Of a stretch of 64,000 nt of DNA, positions 24,536-33,703 are shown piece after piece. Under the pieces are notes generated by a model. The model was given only the letters and a program-made list of their open reading frames with translations, was not told where the DNA came from and ran no database searches. Within the stretch, counting starts at the first letter, position 1, and each line of letters opens with the position of its first letter. Source of the DNA: Enterococcus_C asini_A (GTDB lineage: Bacteria; Bacillota; Bacilli; Lactobacillales; Enterococcaceae); the NCBI RefSeq assembly GCF_031928785.1, contig NZ_JARQAL010000005.1; one strand, given 5' to 3'. Both the position numbers and the translations under genes were made by a program.

Positions 24536-25415
24536 TATTGGGGGTACCAACTTAAAGTTCGGACTTGTATCTCAAGAAGGGATTATCCTACAACGTTGGA
24601 TAATCCCCGTACCCGCGAATTATCAAGATTTAATCCAGAAAATTTCTGAAATATATAATTCCAGTACGGATATATTGGGTGTAGGAGTGAGTTCGCCGGG
24701 AATATATAATTTGGAAAGTGAAAAAATTACGGGTTCTTCTGCTTTGAAATATTTGATTGGAAAGCCGTTAAAAAGTGACTTATCTTTAAAACTAAATACT
24801 GATATTGCTATTGAGAATGATGGAAACTGTGCATTACTTGGAGAATATTGGCAAGGAAACTGTAAAAATTCTCGATTATCAGCTATCTATGTCATTGGTT
24901 CTGCAGTTGGGGGTAGCATTCAAATTAATGGTCATATTCTTCATGGGGCAAATAATAACGCAGGTGAACTAGGATATAGTTTAGTAGACAATCAACCTTT
25001 AGATGATAGGTATGGATCGTTAGGAGGAAAGATTGGATTCAAGGCGTTGTTGGAGCGAATAAATAAGGATGGCTATAATTTTCAAAATGGAGAAGAGTTA
25101 TTTTTAAAATCTCAAGTGGATAGACAATTAGAAAATCTGATAATTAACGAGTTAAAATATTTTGCTTCATCACTTATAACTTTGCAGTATATTATTGATC
25201 CAGAAGTAATATTGATAGGAGGGGGAGTGAGTCAAAATTTGTATTTTATGGATCTGTTAAAGAAGGCTTTAGAGCAGGTCCAGGGGAAGAGATCAAATTA
25301 CAAAATTTCACCTGTAATCTTACCAGCAAAATATGGGAATGACGCAAATCTACTAGGAGCAATATTTAATTTAGTAAAGGAGATAGAGGGGGAAGATAGC
25401 CGATTTCTGAGTTAG
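24516..25415 (+). CDS. ROK-family sugar kinase
   Basis: A 299-residue kinase with the ATP phosphate loop IDIGGTNLKFGLV at the N-terminus and the catalytic Asp in IENDGNCALLGEYW (near 97). The usual ROK zinc motif CxCGxxGC is absent: after NNAGELGYSL comes DDRYGSLGGKIG. This resembles BglK-type beta-glucoside kinases rather than glucokinase. It probably phosphorylates a sugar released by the GH38 enzyme or brought in by the MFS carrier. AGGAGA precedes the ATG inside the end of the MFS gene. Confidence 0.85.
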   Translation: MKYLAIDIGGTNLKFGLVSQEGIILQRWIIPVPANYQDLIQKISEIYNSSTDILGVGVSSPGIYNLESEKITGSSALKYLIGKPLKSDLSLKLNTDIAIENDGNCALLGEYWQGNCKNSRLSAIYVIGSAVGGSIQINGHILHGANNNAGELGYSLVDNQPLDDRYGSLGGKIGFKALLERINKDGYNFQNGEELFLKSQVDRQLENLIINELKYFASSLITLQYIIDPEVILIGGGVSQNLYFMDLLKKALEQVQGKRSNYKISPVILPAKYGNDANLLGAIFNLVKEIEGEDSRFLS

Positions 25416-25683
25416 AATAATTTTCGTTATAGTAATTTAATTAGAAGGTATTTGGAGATTATCCATGTGGTCAAATTGAATAGTTGGTACAAATACTAGA
25501 CAATATTTGGTTAGTTTATCATTTCAGGTACTTATGGGATCAGGTTTTTACAGTGGTAATGAGCGTTATAGTTAATTGGCATGGGTACTTTTATTACTTA
25601 TTTATTTTCGTTTTCTCCCTAGGTTTGTTATGATGATTGAGCAGGATTTTCCTGATTCAGATTATAAATAAGGGATGTTTAAC
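25416..25683. other. Intergenic stretch with a possible promoter
   Basis: AT-rich and without a coding frame. TG-T-TATGAT at 25626-25634 is an extended -10 element that could drive the nucleotidase gene 50 nt downstream. No clear terminator is visible after the ROK kinase gene. Confidence 0.45.
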
Positions 25684-27252
25684 ATGAAATTAACGATTTT
25701 AGCCACCAGTGATATGCACGGGTATGTCATGCCTACGAATTATGCGGATGCCACCGATCAGCCCTATGGTGTGGCAAAAGTAGCTACTAAGATTAAAGAA
25801 TTAACCGCTGCAGCTCCAGGTCCCGTAGTCAAGATTGAAAATGGTGATTTTATCCAAGGTTCCCCCTTGAGTTATTATGTAGCCAAACAAGGAGATCAAA
25901 ATCCAGCAACATTAACTCAAGTAGTCAATCAAATCGGTTATGACGTAGGCCTTTTAGGCAATCATGAGTTTAACTATGGACCAGACTATTTGCAAAAGGC
26001 TATCAATAGCTACGAACATCCGATTTTAGCAGCCAACGTCTTGGGCGAAAACGGTCGTCCATACTTTGGCCAGCCCTATGTGATTATTGAAAAAGCAGGA
26101 GTAAAAGTGGCGATTTTGGGCGTTGTCACTCAGTATATTCCTCATTGGGAACAACCCGCCCATATTGAAGGGCTTCATTTCCAAAGTTTGGTGGAAACAG
26201 CACAGCAGTATGTACCAAAATTGCGGGAGCTAGCGGATGTAGTGATTGTGGCTTACCATGGCGGTTTTGAGCGCGACTTAGAAACAGGAGAGCCTACTGA
26301 ATTGCTTACGGGAGAAAATGAAGCTTATGAGCTCCTTCAGAGTGTTTCAGGCATTGATGCCTTGATTACCGGGCATCAACATCGAGAAATCGCTGGCATC
26401 GTTAACGGTGTCCCTGTGATTCAGCCGGGATCTTTTGGCCGTTTTGTAGGGGAAATTGTTTTAGATGTGGAAAAAATTGACGATGGGATGAAAGTCACTG
26501 GAGCCAGTGCCAGCATTCATCCGGTGGCAGATTGCCAACCAGATACTGCCATTTTAGCCAGTGTAGCCGATTTAAATCAGGCTTTAGAAACTTGGCTAGA
26601 TCAACCAGTGGGACGAGTGGAAGGGGATATGCGCATTGCGGATTCGATGCAAGCTCGCTTAAAGGAACATCCTTACGTGGAATTTATTAATAAAGTCCAA
26701 ATGGAAGCTAGCGGGGCACCAATTTCCGGCACTGCTTTGTTCAATAACGAGGGCAAAGGCTTTGATGAAACCATCACCATGCGCAATATCATTACCAACT
26801 ATATCTATCCGAATACTTTGGCTGTCTCCCGCATTACCGGAGCTGATTTACGTCAAGCGCTAGAACAGACCGCCAATTACCTAGCTTTGGATGAAGAGAA
26901 CCAGATCATCTTCAACCCGCGTTTTATCAAACCGAAACCTCAGTATTACAATTACGATATGTATGAAGGGGTAGATTATACCTTGGACTTACGCCAACCT
27001 GTGGGCGCTCGGGTAACTCGTTTGGAATTTTCGGGCAAACCAGTAGCAGATACGGACAGCTTAGAAGTGGTTGTTAACCAATATCGAGCAGTGGGTGGGG
27101 GCAATTACGCCATGTTCACTCCAGAAAAAATTGAGCGGGAAGTCCAAATTGACATGACGGAGCTGATTGCTGATTATTTACGCCGTCATCCCGTGATTCA
27201 AGCAACGGTAAATGAGAACTTTCAAATTTTACCTCAGTCGAAAAAACAATAG
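25684..27252 (+). CDS. Metallophosphatase of the 5'-nucleotidase / 2',3'-cyclic phosphodiesterase family
   Basis: The 522-residue protein has two parts: a calcineurin-like dinuclear metal domain (ATSDMHGYVMP at the start, IENGDFIQGSPL near 58, LLGNHEFNYG near 98, VAYHGGFERD near 187, ITGHQHREIAG near 224) and a C-terminal 5'-nucleotidase domain (TITMRNIITNYIYPNTLAV near 358). No signal peptide is seen, unlike secreted UshA/YfkN, so it probably acts in the cytoplasm on nucleotides. ATG 25684 is preferred, with GGGATG 6 nt upstream. ATG 25675 would add three residues. Confidence 0.9.
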   Translation: MKLTILATSDMHGYVMPTNYADATDQPYGVAKVATKIKELTAAAPGPVVKIENGDFIQGSPLSYYVAKQGDQNPATLTQVVNQIGYDVGLLGNHEFNYGPDYLQKAINSYEHPILAANVLGENGRPYFGQPYVIIEKAGVKVAILGVVTQYIPHWEQPAHIEGLHFQSLVETAQQYVPKLRELADVVIVAYHGGFERDLETGEPTELLTGENEAYELLQSVSGIDALITGHQHREIAGIVNGVPVIQPGSFGRFVGEIVLDVEKIDDGMKVTGASASIHPVADCQPDTAILASVADLNQALETWLDQPVGRVEGDMRIADSMQARLKEHPYVEFINKVQMEASGAPISGTALFNNEGKGFDETITMRNIITNYIYPNTLAVSRITGADLRQALEQTANYLALDEENQIIFNPRFIKPKPQYYNYDMYEGVDYTLDLRQPVGARVTRLEFSGKPVADTDSLEVVVNQYRAVGGGNYAMFTPEKIEREVQIDMTELIADYLRRHPVIQATVNENFQILPQSKKQ

Positions 27253-27478
27253 TTGGAGATTTCATCAAAAAGGCTCTGAATATTTATGGAAAACCGATGA
27301 AAGAAAGCGATAAATTGCGGGATTTTGCTAATACTAAAGAATCTGTAAAGTCCAAGTAAGATTTCTCTTACAATGATGAATTTTGGTAGCTTTTTAAGTG
27401 GGAAGTGAGTATACTCCTTTGGTAATGAGGCATGACTGTTTGAGGAGACAGCGTGTCTGGAGAAAGGAAGTGTAGACG
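27253..27478. other. Intergenic stretch with an orphan coding-like tail
   Basis: The frame from 27252 to the stop at 27357-27359 is open for 35 codons and reads DFIKKALNIYGKPMKESDKL followed by a similar hydrophilic tail. It has no good start and may be the end of a lost gene. Further on, TATACT near 27409 could be a -10 for the small gene downstream. Confidence 0.3.
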
Positions 27479-27712
27479 TTGGATTGGCAGACGCTTTTTG
27501 CCCTTGTTGCAGAAAACTGTAACAAAGAGGTACCGATCGAAATCGATCACGACTTGTGTTATGTCTATCGAACTCAGAAAAAAGGGTTTCCCTTCAAATC
27601 TGTAACGACGTGTCAAAAAACCGCATTTGCTCGGGCTGAACTAGATGAGATTGTTGATTTTTTGAATAATCACGGGTATCGGGCGAATATAAAAGAAGAA
27701 ATAAAAGCTTGA
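27479..27712 (+). CDS. Small hypothetical protein
   Basis: Unrecognised protein of 77 residues starting at TTG, with AAAGGAAG about 10 nt upstream. It is acidic and mixed alpha/beta in look (PIEIDHDLCYVYRTQKKG, then a helix ARAELDEIVDFLNNHGY) with no membrane segment or signal. A terminator follows directly, so it is probably a monocistronic gene. I cannot assign a function. The TTG start and small size keep confidence moderate. Confidence 0.5.
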   Translation: MDWQTLFALVAENCNKEVPIEIDHDLCYVYRTQKKGFPFKSVTTCQKTAFARAELDEIVDFLNNHGYRANIKEEIKA

Positions 27713-27728
27713 TTTTGGATAAAGAATT

Positions 27729-27760
27729 AGAAGTCGGGAAATTTCCTGGCTTCTTTTTTA
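27729..27760 (+). terminator. Terminator after the small hypothetical gene
   Basis: AGAAGTCGGGAAA pairs with TTTCCTGGCTTCT (two G-U or mismatched positions) and is followed by T6. Confidence 0.75.
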
Positions 27761-27998
27761 TTGATGCGTTGTTAAATTGACTAAGAATGCTTCACTGAAA
27801 ACTTTGCTAATATTAATTTTTTTCTAAAAATAAATAGGTTAGTTTATTCACTATATTTTCAACACAAAAAAGCCTTTTAACTGTGTGAAATTTATTATCT
27901 TTTTAATAGAATAAATATGAAATAGTCGAAGTAGTATAAAAACAGACTAGCATAAAAAACTTGTTCAAAAATTTACGATCTTAAAAAATAAAAAGTTC

Positions 27999-28027
27999 TT
28001 GACCTTCTTTTTGAAACCGTGTACACT
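27999..28027 (+). promoter_or_regulatory. Promoter 1 of the xylosidase-ABC operon
   Basis: TTGACC (27999-28004), a 17-bp spacer and TACACT (28022-28027). Layout and sequence closely match the xylA promoter at 37818. Confidence 0.8.
28012..28025 (+). promoter_or_regulatory. cre site 1 in the xylosidase promoter
   Basis: TGAAACCGTGTACA fits TGNAANCGNWNNCW with one mismatch and overlaps the spacer and -10. CcpA binding here should compete with RNA polymerase. Confidence 0.65.
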
Positions 28028-28039
28028 ATAAGAAGTTAA

Positions 28040-28060
28040 TTAGTAAGTCTTATGAACTAA
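28040..28060 (+). promoter_or_regulatory. XylR operator 1
   Basis: TTAGTaag...tgaACTAA is an inverted repeat of the xyl operator type (TTAGTTNGTT-N-AACNAACTAA), less perfect than the one before xylA. It begins 13 nt after the -10, the same distance as at xylA. Confidence 0.7.
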
Positions 28061-28094
28061 CCAACAATTCTCGAATTCATATTGAAGAATTTAT

Positions 28095-28126
28095 TTGACT
28101 ATTTTCTTTTTGAAACCGCATACTAT
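28095..28126 (+). promoter_or_regulatory. Promoter 2 and cre site 2 (duplicated promoter unit)
   Basis: TTGACT (28095-28100) is followed by the same 15 bases, TTCTTTTTGAAACCG, found in promoter 1. CATACT lies at 28119-28124 with an 18-bp spacer. TGAAACCGCATACT at 28111-28124 is a full match to the cre consensus. This looks like a tandem copy of promoter 1 about 100 bp downstream. As a promoter it is weaker. As a second cre it could act as a roadblock. Confidence 0.55.
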
Positions 28127-28151
28127 TTCTTGTAACACAGAAACAATTAAA

Positions 28152-28177
28152 CTTGAATAGCTTTAGTACTATTCAAG
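28152..28177 (+). promoter_or_regulatory. 9-bp perfect inverted repeat in the leader
   Basis: CTTGAATAG (28152-28160) and CTATTCAAG (28169-28177) flank an 8-nt loop. No T run follows, so this is either an operator or a stabilising 5' hairpin 35 nt before the xylosidase gene. Confidence 0.5.
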
Positions 28178-28212
28178 AGTATTGAAATAATCAATAAAAG
28201 GATGGGAATGTA

Positions 28213-29823
28213 ATGAAAATAATGAATCCAGTAATTAAAGGATTTAATCCAGATCCATCAATAGTAAGAGTTGATGATACATATTATATCGCTAACTCAA
28301 CCTTTGATTGGTTTCCAGGAGTGCAAATACATGAATCAAAAGATTTGGTTCATTGGCAACTAATTGCACATCCTTTAGACACCGTTACTTTATTGGATAT
28401 GAAGGGAAATGCTGACTCAGGTGGTATTTGGGCACCGGATTTATCGTATGCAGATGGAAAATTCTGGCTTGTCTATACCGATGTTAAAGTAATGAATGGT
28501 GCGTTTAAGGATTGTACCAACTACTTAACGACTTCAGAGTCTATCTATGGACCATGGAGTGATCCGATTCGTTTGAATGGAGTAGGTTTTGATAGCTCCC
28601 TTTTCCATGATGATGATGGGAAAAAATATCTTGTTCAAATGGAATGGGATCATCGAGAATACCATCATCCTTTTTATGGCATCAAGTGTACAGAGTATTC
28701 GACGAAAGAGGAACGGTTATTACCTGAAACAGGAAAAATCATTTGGCGAGGAACAGATGTTAAGTTAACAGAAGGTCCTCATCTTTACAAAATTTGGGGA
28801 AAATATTACTTGTTCTGTGCAGAAGGTGGAACAACTTATGCACATCAAGAAGTAGTTGCTCGAGCAAATTCTATTGACGGTGAGTATGAAGTACAGCCTG
28901 AAACTTTTTTAACAGCAATTGGAAGTCCTGATAATCCACTGCAAAAATGTGGTCATGGTGCCTTAGTTGATACGCCAGAGGGAGAATGGTATTTTGCGCA
29001 TCTTACCGGGAGACCTTGGCACCATGAAACAGAATCATCCCACGATCCTCGGGGGTGGTGCACATTAGGTAGAGAAACAGCCATCCAAAAAGTGGAGTGG
29101 ACAGATGATAAATGGCCTTTGATTGTTGGTGGAAAGCAAGGAAGTCTTGAAGTCGAAGCCCCTAAGAATGTAACTTCTCATCCATACGAGCCTAATTATT
29201 TAGTCAAAGATGATTTTGAACAGGAAAGCTTAAACATCCATTTTAATACTTTGAGAGTACCTTTTACTGAGAAAATTGGACGGATAAGTGATAGTCATCT
29301 TGTATTACGAGGCGGTGGAAGCTTAGCGAATCTCCATGATACATCATTGGTAGCACGGCGTTGGCAGTCATTCGAATTAGAAGCGGAAACAAAAGTTGCT
29401 TATTATCCAACCACATTCCAACAAATGGCTGGCCTGACAAACTTTTATAACAGCCAACATTGGTCAATGATCCAAGTGACATGGAACGAGATAAACGGTC
29501 GCGTAATTGAGGTAACTGAAAACAACCAAGGCGTATTTACTAGCTATTTGAAAGAGGAAGCCATTAAAGTACCTGAGAATATCGAATATGTCTACTTTAA
29601 AACTAAAGTAAAGACAACCCATTATTCCTATGCTTATTCCTTTGATGGAAAAGAATGGCTGGATATTCCTGTGAAATTAGATGCAAAGGTTCTCTCAGAT
29701 GATTATGTAAATCAGACGTATGGAGGCTTTTTCACCGGAGCATTTGTTGGGATGGCAAACGTTGATTATTCAGGGTACGACTTAGAAGCAAAATTTGATT
29801 ACTTTAGTTATGAAGAAAGATAA
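28213..29823 (+). CDS. xynB: GH43 beta-xylosidase
   Basis: A 536-residue enzyme without a signal peptide, so it cleaves imported xylo-oligosaccharides in the cytoplasm. The GH43 five-bladed propeller spans about residues 5-320 with the general-base Asp in GFNPDPSIV, the pKa-setting Asp in FDSSLFHDDDGKKY (near 133) and the acid Glu in LTEGPHLYK (near 190). The C-terminal beta-sandwich (about 335-535) is that of beta-xylosidases of this subgroup. It is the first gene of a XylR/CcpA-type operon with an ABC importer. Start ATG follows GGATGGG. Confidence 0.93.
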   Translation: MKIMNPVIKGFNPDPSIVRVDDTYYIANSTFDWFPGVQIHESKDLVHWQLIAHPLDTVTLLDMKGNADSGGIWAPDLSYADGKFWLVYTDVKVMNGAFKDCTNYLTTSESIYGPWSDPIRLNGVGFDSSLFHDDDGKKYLVQMEWDHREYHHPFYGIKCTEYSTKEERLLPETGKIIWRGTDVKLTEGPHLYKIWGKYYLFCAEGGTTYAHQEVVARANSIDGEYEVQPETFLTAIGSPDNPLQKCGHGALVDTPEGEWYFAHLTGRPWHHETESSHDPRGWCTLGRETAIQKVEWTDDKWPLIVGGKQGSLEVEAPKNVTSHPYEPNYLVKDDFEQESLNIHFNTLRVPFTEKIGRISDSHLVLRGGGSLANLHDTSLVARRWQSFELEAETKVAYYPTTFQQMAGLTNFYNSQHWSMIQVTWNEINGRVIEVTENNQGVFTSYLKEEAIKVPENIEYVYFKTKVKTTHYSYAYSFDGKEWLDIPVKLDAKVLSDDYVNQTYGGFFTGAFVGMANVDYSGYDLEAKFDYFSYEER

Positions 29824-29871
29824 TGAGTCTAGAAAAATGAAATTATTCACTTTCTGAAAGGAAGCGAAGCA

Positions 29872-31392
29872 ATGGAAGCAATGAGTGATGAAATTTTATT
29901 CTCGATGAAAGGCATTGATAAGAGTTTTGGTAAGGTAAAAGTATTAAAGAAAGCCGAATTAGAAGTTCGTAAGGGTGAAATTCATGCTTTTATGGGTGAA
30001 AATGGCGCAGGCAAATCAACTTTAATGAATATCTTAGCCGGACTTTTAGAGAAAGACGCAGGAACAATTACCTTTGAAGGTAAAGAAATACCTAAAATGA
30101 CCACGGATATAGCAACAGAGTTGGGCATTGGCTTTGTTCATCAAGAATTAAACTTAGCGGAAGATTTGTCGGTAGCGGAAAATGTGTTTATCGGCCGCTT
30201 ACCTTACAAAAATAATTTTTTGGGAATTGTTGATTTCAAGAAATTAAATGAGGACACACAATATTGGTTGAATATGGTGGGAGCCAAAGTTCATCCTACA
30301 GATATTGTCAGTTCCCTTTCCACAGCGAATAAACAATTGATCGAGATTGCTAAGGCTTTAAGTTTGAATGCGAAAGTTATTATCTTTGATGAACCGACTA
30401 CCTCTTTATCGGATAAAGATGTGGAAGTATTGTTTATCATTATTCGCCGATTAAAAGAAAAAGGTTTCTCAAGTATCTATATTTCCCACAGAATGAAAGA
30501 AATATTTGAATTAGGGGAACGCATTACAATTATGCGTGATGGCGAATTTATATCAACGAATAACGTAAAAGACTTGTCTGAAAGTCAAATTATTTCAATG
30601 TTAGTAGGTCGAGAGATTACGGATTTGTATCCTAAACAGCCTACCAAAATTGGTTCAACCTATCTTAAAGTGAGTGGACTATCGGATAAATTTGGCAAAG
30701 TAAAAGATGTGAGCTTTGAAGCCAAACAAGGAGAAGTCCTCGGGTTTGCTGGTTTAGTTGGAAGCGGAAGGACCGAAACCATGCGCTTGCTCTTTGGAGC
30801 GGACCATTTGAAAAGTGGCGAAATTAGTGTCAATGGTAAAAAAGTTCGTATAAAATCTCCAGAAGATGCGATAAAACAAGGTATCTGCCTATTAACAGAA
30901 GATCGAAAGCAACAAGGTTTGTTACTCAATCTATCCATCAAAGATAATATCACTGTTACTTCTCTCGATAAGATGGTTACGCACTCTCGAGACCTAGCGG
31001 AAGTGGCAAATAAATTTGTGAAAAAGGTGAATATCAAAACCAAGGATATTGAAAATCCAGTCTCAAGTTTATCCGGTGGTAATCAGCAAAAAGTTGTTTT
31101 GGCCAAATGGTTGAATACGAAGAATCAAGTTTATATTTTTGATGAACCAACAAAAGGGATTGACGTAGGTGCGAAGTCTGAGATTTATGGCATTATTAAT
31201 GACTTAGCCAACCAAGGAAAAACCGTTTTAATTGTATCATCTGAAATTCCTGAGTTACTAGGTATTTGTGATCGCATCCATGTATTCCAAGAGGGAACTA
31301 TTTCTGGCGAATTAGTTGTTTCAGAATATACTGACCGAAAAGATGAAGCTCAGGAAGTGATTATGAAATATGCAGCAATCGAGGAGCAATGA
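29872..31392 (+). CDS. Xylose/pentose ABC transporter ATP-binding protein, XylG/RbsA type
   Basis: Tandem-ATPase subunit of 506 residues (CUT2 class). The first domain has Walker A GENGAGKST (near residue 42), signature SSLSTANKQLIEIAKAL and Walker B VIIFDEPTTSLSD. The second has the usual altered Walker A GLVGSGRTETMRLL (near 292), signature LSGGNQQKVVLAKWL and VYIFDEPTKGIDVGAK. Two domains in one chain and one permease gene are typical for monosaccharide importers. Its place after a xylosidase and under a xyl operator suggests xylose or a related pentose. Confidence 0.92.
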   Translation: MEAMSDEILFSMKGIDKSFGKVKVLKKAELEVRKGEIHAFMGENGAGKSTLMNILAGLLEKDAGTITFEGKEIPKMTTDIATELGIGFVHQELNLAEDLSVAENVFIGRLPYKNNFLGIVDFKKLNEDTQYWLNMVGAKVHPTDIVSSLSTANKQLIEIAKALSLNAKVIIFDEPTTSLSDKDVEVLFIIIRRLKEKGFSSIYISHRMKEIFELGERITIMRDGEFISTNNVKDLSESQIISMLVGREITDLYPKQPTKIGSTYLKVSGLSDKFGKVKDVSFEAKQGEVLGFAGLVGSGRTETMRLLFGADHLKSGEISVNGKKVRIKSPEDAIKQGICLLTEDRKQQGLLLNLSIKDNITVTSLDKMVTHSRDLAEVANKFVKKVNIKTKDIENPVSSLSGGNQQKVVLAKWLNTKNQVYIFDEPTKGIDVGAKSEIYGIINDLANQGKTVLIVSSEIPELLGICDRIHVFQEGTISGELVVSEYTDRKDEAQEVIMKYAAIEEQ

Positions 31393-31446
31393 GCGTAATT
31401 CTTACCCTTCACAATCACTAGTACACAAAACGATAGGAGCAAGATC

Positions 31447-32442
31447 ATGGAAAATTCTAAAAAAATAGAAACTGAAAAGACACCGAAGAAAAAATTAGAT
31501 TTAAAAGCAATGTTTATGAATTACTCCGTATATTTAGTGTTGATTGTTTTAGTCATCTATTTTTCAATAGCCAATGCAGACTTTCTAAGCACTTACAATA
31601 TGGAAAACTTTCTACAGCAGATTCCGCCAGTAGGCATTTTAACCGTAGCTTACGCCATGATTTTAATTTGTGGCTACGTTGATTTGTCAATCGGTTATGT
31701 TGGTATGGCAGCAGGGATGGTTGGTCTTTATTGTTCAAACTTAGGCTTCAATCCTGCACTCGTTATCCTTATTTCCCTACTTGTTGGTGCAATCTTGGGG
31801 ACGTTCAATGCCTTGTTGATTAAGAAATTTGACCTTCCTTCTTTTATCTTAACTTTGGGAACGAGCTATGTAATCAAAGGGATGTTAGGTTTCTTTACAG
31901 ATGAACAGTTTATTGGATCCGAACAAGAATGGTTTAACAAACTTGCTAAGACACCAATCGGAACGGATGTATTTAAAAGCAATGCGTTGATTTTTATCGT
32001 CGCCATCATTATCGTTACTTTCATTATGAAAGGTACGAGACTAGGGAAATACACGTATGCAGTAGGTTCAAATCCAGAGGCAGCCAGATTATCTGGTATT
32101 AACACAGATATGCACGTAGTTAAGGTCTTTATTATTGAAGGAATGCTTGCGGCAGTTGCCGGCTTACTGATTGTTTCAAACTTAAATGGTGGTGCCTCAA
32201 AAGATGCCAATGGGCTAGATTTGTTCGCTATGGCGGCCGCAATAATGGGTGGTGTTTCCTTTAGCGGTGGTATTGGGACTATTGGTGGCGCAGTTGCTGG
32301 TATTTTAACCTTACAAGTCTTCAAAAACGGGTTAACACTAATGGGTGTAAACTCATTCTTGCAAGATACTGTAACCGGTTTAGTAATCATCTTAGCGATT
32401 ATCATTGACTACTTGAAGAGAAAAGCTGGACGTCAATCTTAA
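31447..32442 (+). CDS. Xylose/pentose ABC transporter permease, XylH/RbsC type
   Basis: Membrane subunit of 331 residues with eight to ten hydrophobic helices and a charged N-terminal tail. CUT2 permease features are the segment LICGYVDLSIGYVGMAAGMVG near 75 and the cytoplasmic loop GSNPEAARLSGINTDMHVVKVF near 205. The late glycine-rich helix AAAIMGGVSFSGGIGTIGGAVAG is also typical. It forms the channel with the ATPase encoded 54 nt upstream. The ribosome site is GATAGGAG. Confidence 0.92.
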   Translation: MENSKKIETEKTPKKKLDLKAMFMNYSVYLVLIVLVIYFSIANADFLSTYNMENFLQQIPPVGILTVAYAMILICGYVDLSIGYVGMAAGMVGLYCSNLGFNPALVILISLLVGAILGTFNALLIKKFDLPSFILTLGTSYVIKGMLGFFTDEQFIGSEQEWFNKLAKTPIGTDVFKSNALIFIVAIIIVTFIMKGTRLGKYTYAVGSNPEAARLSGINTDMHVVKVFIIEGMLAAVAGLLIVSNLNGGASKDANGLDLFAMAAAIMGGVSFSGGIGTIGGAVAGILTLQVFKNGLTLMGVNSFLQDTVTGLVIILAIIIDYLKRKAGRQS

Positions 32443-32504
32443 ATAATGAAAAAAATTTCATGTCATATGAAATTTTAAATAAAACAATAGAGGAGATAAG
32501 AAAG

Positions 32505-33545
32505 ATGCTAACAAAAAGAAAAGGTATTTTAACTGGATTGCTTGCACTAACGCTATTATTTGTAGCAGGTTGTGGTGGAAACGATAATTCTGCCAGTGGT
32601 GATTCGAAAAAATCACTGTATTTCATCCCCATTGTAGATACAGGTGCATATTGGAATCCTATGAAAAAAGGTGCGGAAGATGCTGCTAAAGACCTGGGCT
32701 ATACTTTGATTACTAAAACGTCTCCATCTGCAGAACCAAGTAAGAAAGAAAAACATATCGGTTTTATCAAAGAAGCAACGGCCAAAGATGTAGCTGGTAT
32801 TGCTGTGGCACCAATTGAGAAAAAAGCCTTTAAAGATTCAATTGTTGCCGCTGAAGACAAAGGAATTCCTGTTATTACCTTTGATGCGGATTTAGAGAAT
32901 CCAGATGATCGGACTTCTTATGTGGGAACGGACAATGTATCTGCTGGTAAAGAATTAGGAAAACAAGCTGCTGAAGAAATGAAAGAAAAAGGTATTACCG
33001 GTGGCTCAATCGCAATTGTCTGTGTAGACGTAGCACAACCAACAATGATTGACCGAGAAAAAGGGCTAAAAGAAGGCTTTGAAGAAGTTTATGGAGCTGA
33101 TGCTTCAAACTTTAAGTTCTTAGCAACTATCCAAGATAATGACCAGCCTTCAGAATCTAAGAAACAATTAGAAGGTTACATTTCAGCTAACAAAGATTTA
33201 GTAACAGTATTCTCTCTTGGATCAGAAGGTCCAGATGTGGGGGTAATGAGTGCCTTAGAATCACAAGGGAAAGCTGGCGAAATTCTTCACTACGGATTTG
33301 ACTATACTGATACTTGGCTAAAAGGGGTTGATGACGGCCGCATCACTGCAATCGTTGACCAAGATGCTTACCAAATTGGGTACCAAGTAATTGAAAACTT
33401 GGCAAAAGCAGTTGATGGTGAAGAACTTGAACCAACGATTCCAATCGATGTAAAATATGTAAAGGCTGCTGATTTGAAAGCATACGGAGAAGAAAAGAGC
33501 AAGATTAAAACTGATACTATTGAAAGCACTGAAGCATCTGAATAA
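32505..33545 (+). CDS. Sugar-binding lipoprotein of the pentose ABC importer
   Basis: The substrate receptor has 346 residues. Its lipoprotein signal peptide ends in VAGC (Cys23). The mature part is a type I periplasmic-binding fold of the ribose/xylose group (LYFIPIVDTGAYWNPMKKGAEDAA, GIAVAPIEKKAFKDSI, GKELGKQAAEEM). ATG 32505 is chosen because AGAGGAG lies 10 nt upstream and the signal peptide begins there. An in-frame extension to 32460 is unlikely. A terminator follows. Confidence 0.92.
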   Translation: MLTKRKGILTGLLALTLLFVAGCGGNDNSASGDSKKSLYFIPIVDTGAYWNPMKKGAEDAAKDLGYTLITKTSPSAEPSKKEKHIGFIKEATAKDVAGIAVAPIEKKAFKDSIVAAEDKGIPVITFDADLENPDDRTSYVGTDNVSAGKELGKQAAEEMKEKGITGGSIAIVCVDVAQPTMIDREKGLKEGFEEVYGADASNFKFLATIQDNDQPSESKKQLEGYISANKDLVTVFSLGSEGPDVGVMSALESQGKAGEILHYGFDYTDTWLKGVDDGRITAIVDQDAYQIGYQVIENLAKAVDGEELEPTIPIDVKYVKAADLKAYGEEKSKIKTDTIESTEASE

Positions 33546-33557
33546 TATGTAAATGTA

Positions 33558-33594
33558 AAGCCCTCTTTCCGCAATATAGGAAGGAGGGCTTTTT
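33558..33594 (+). terminator. Terminator of the xylosidase-ABC operon
   Basis: AAGCCCTCTTTCC pairs with GGAAGGAGGGCTT, followed by TTTT, 12 nt after the stop codon. Confidence 0.9.
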
Positions 33595-33703
33595 ATAATG
33601 AGTAATGGGTGCGTGAAAATAAATCTTTCTAGCTGTTTTTGAGAAGTAATCTTCAATGGATGTTAACCTTTAGGTTTGGAAATTTGTTCAAATTTTCATA
33701 GCT

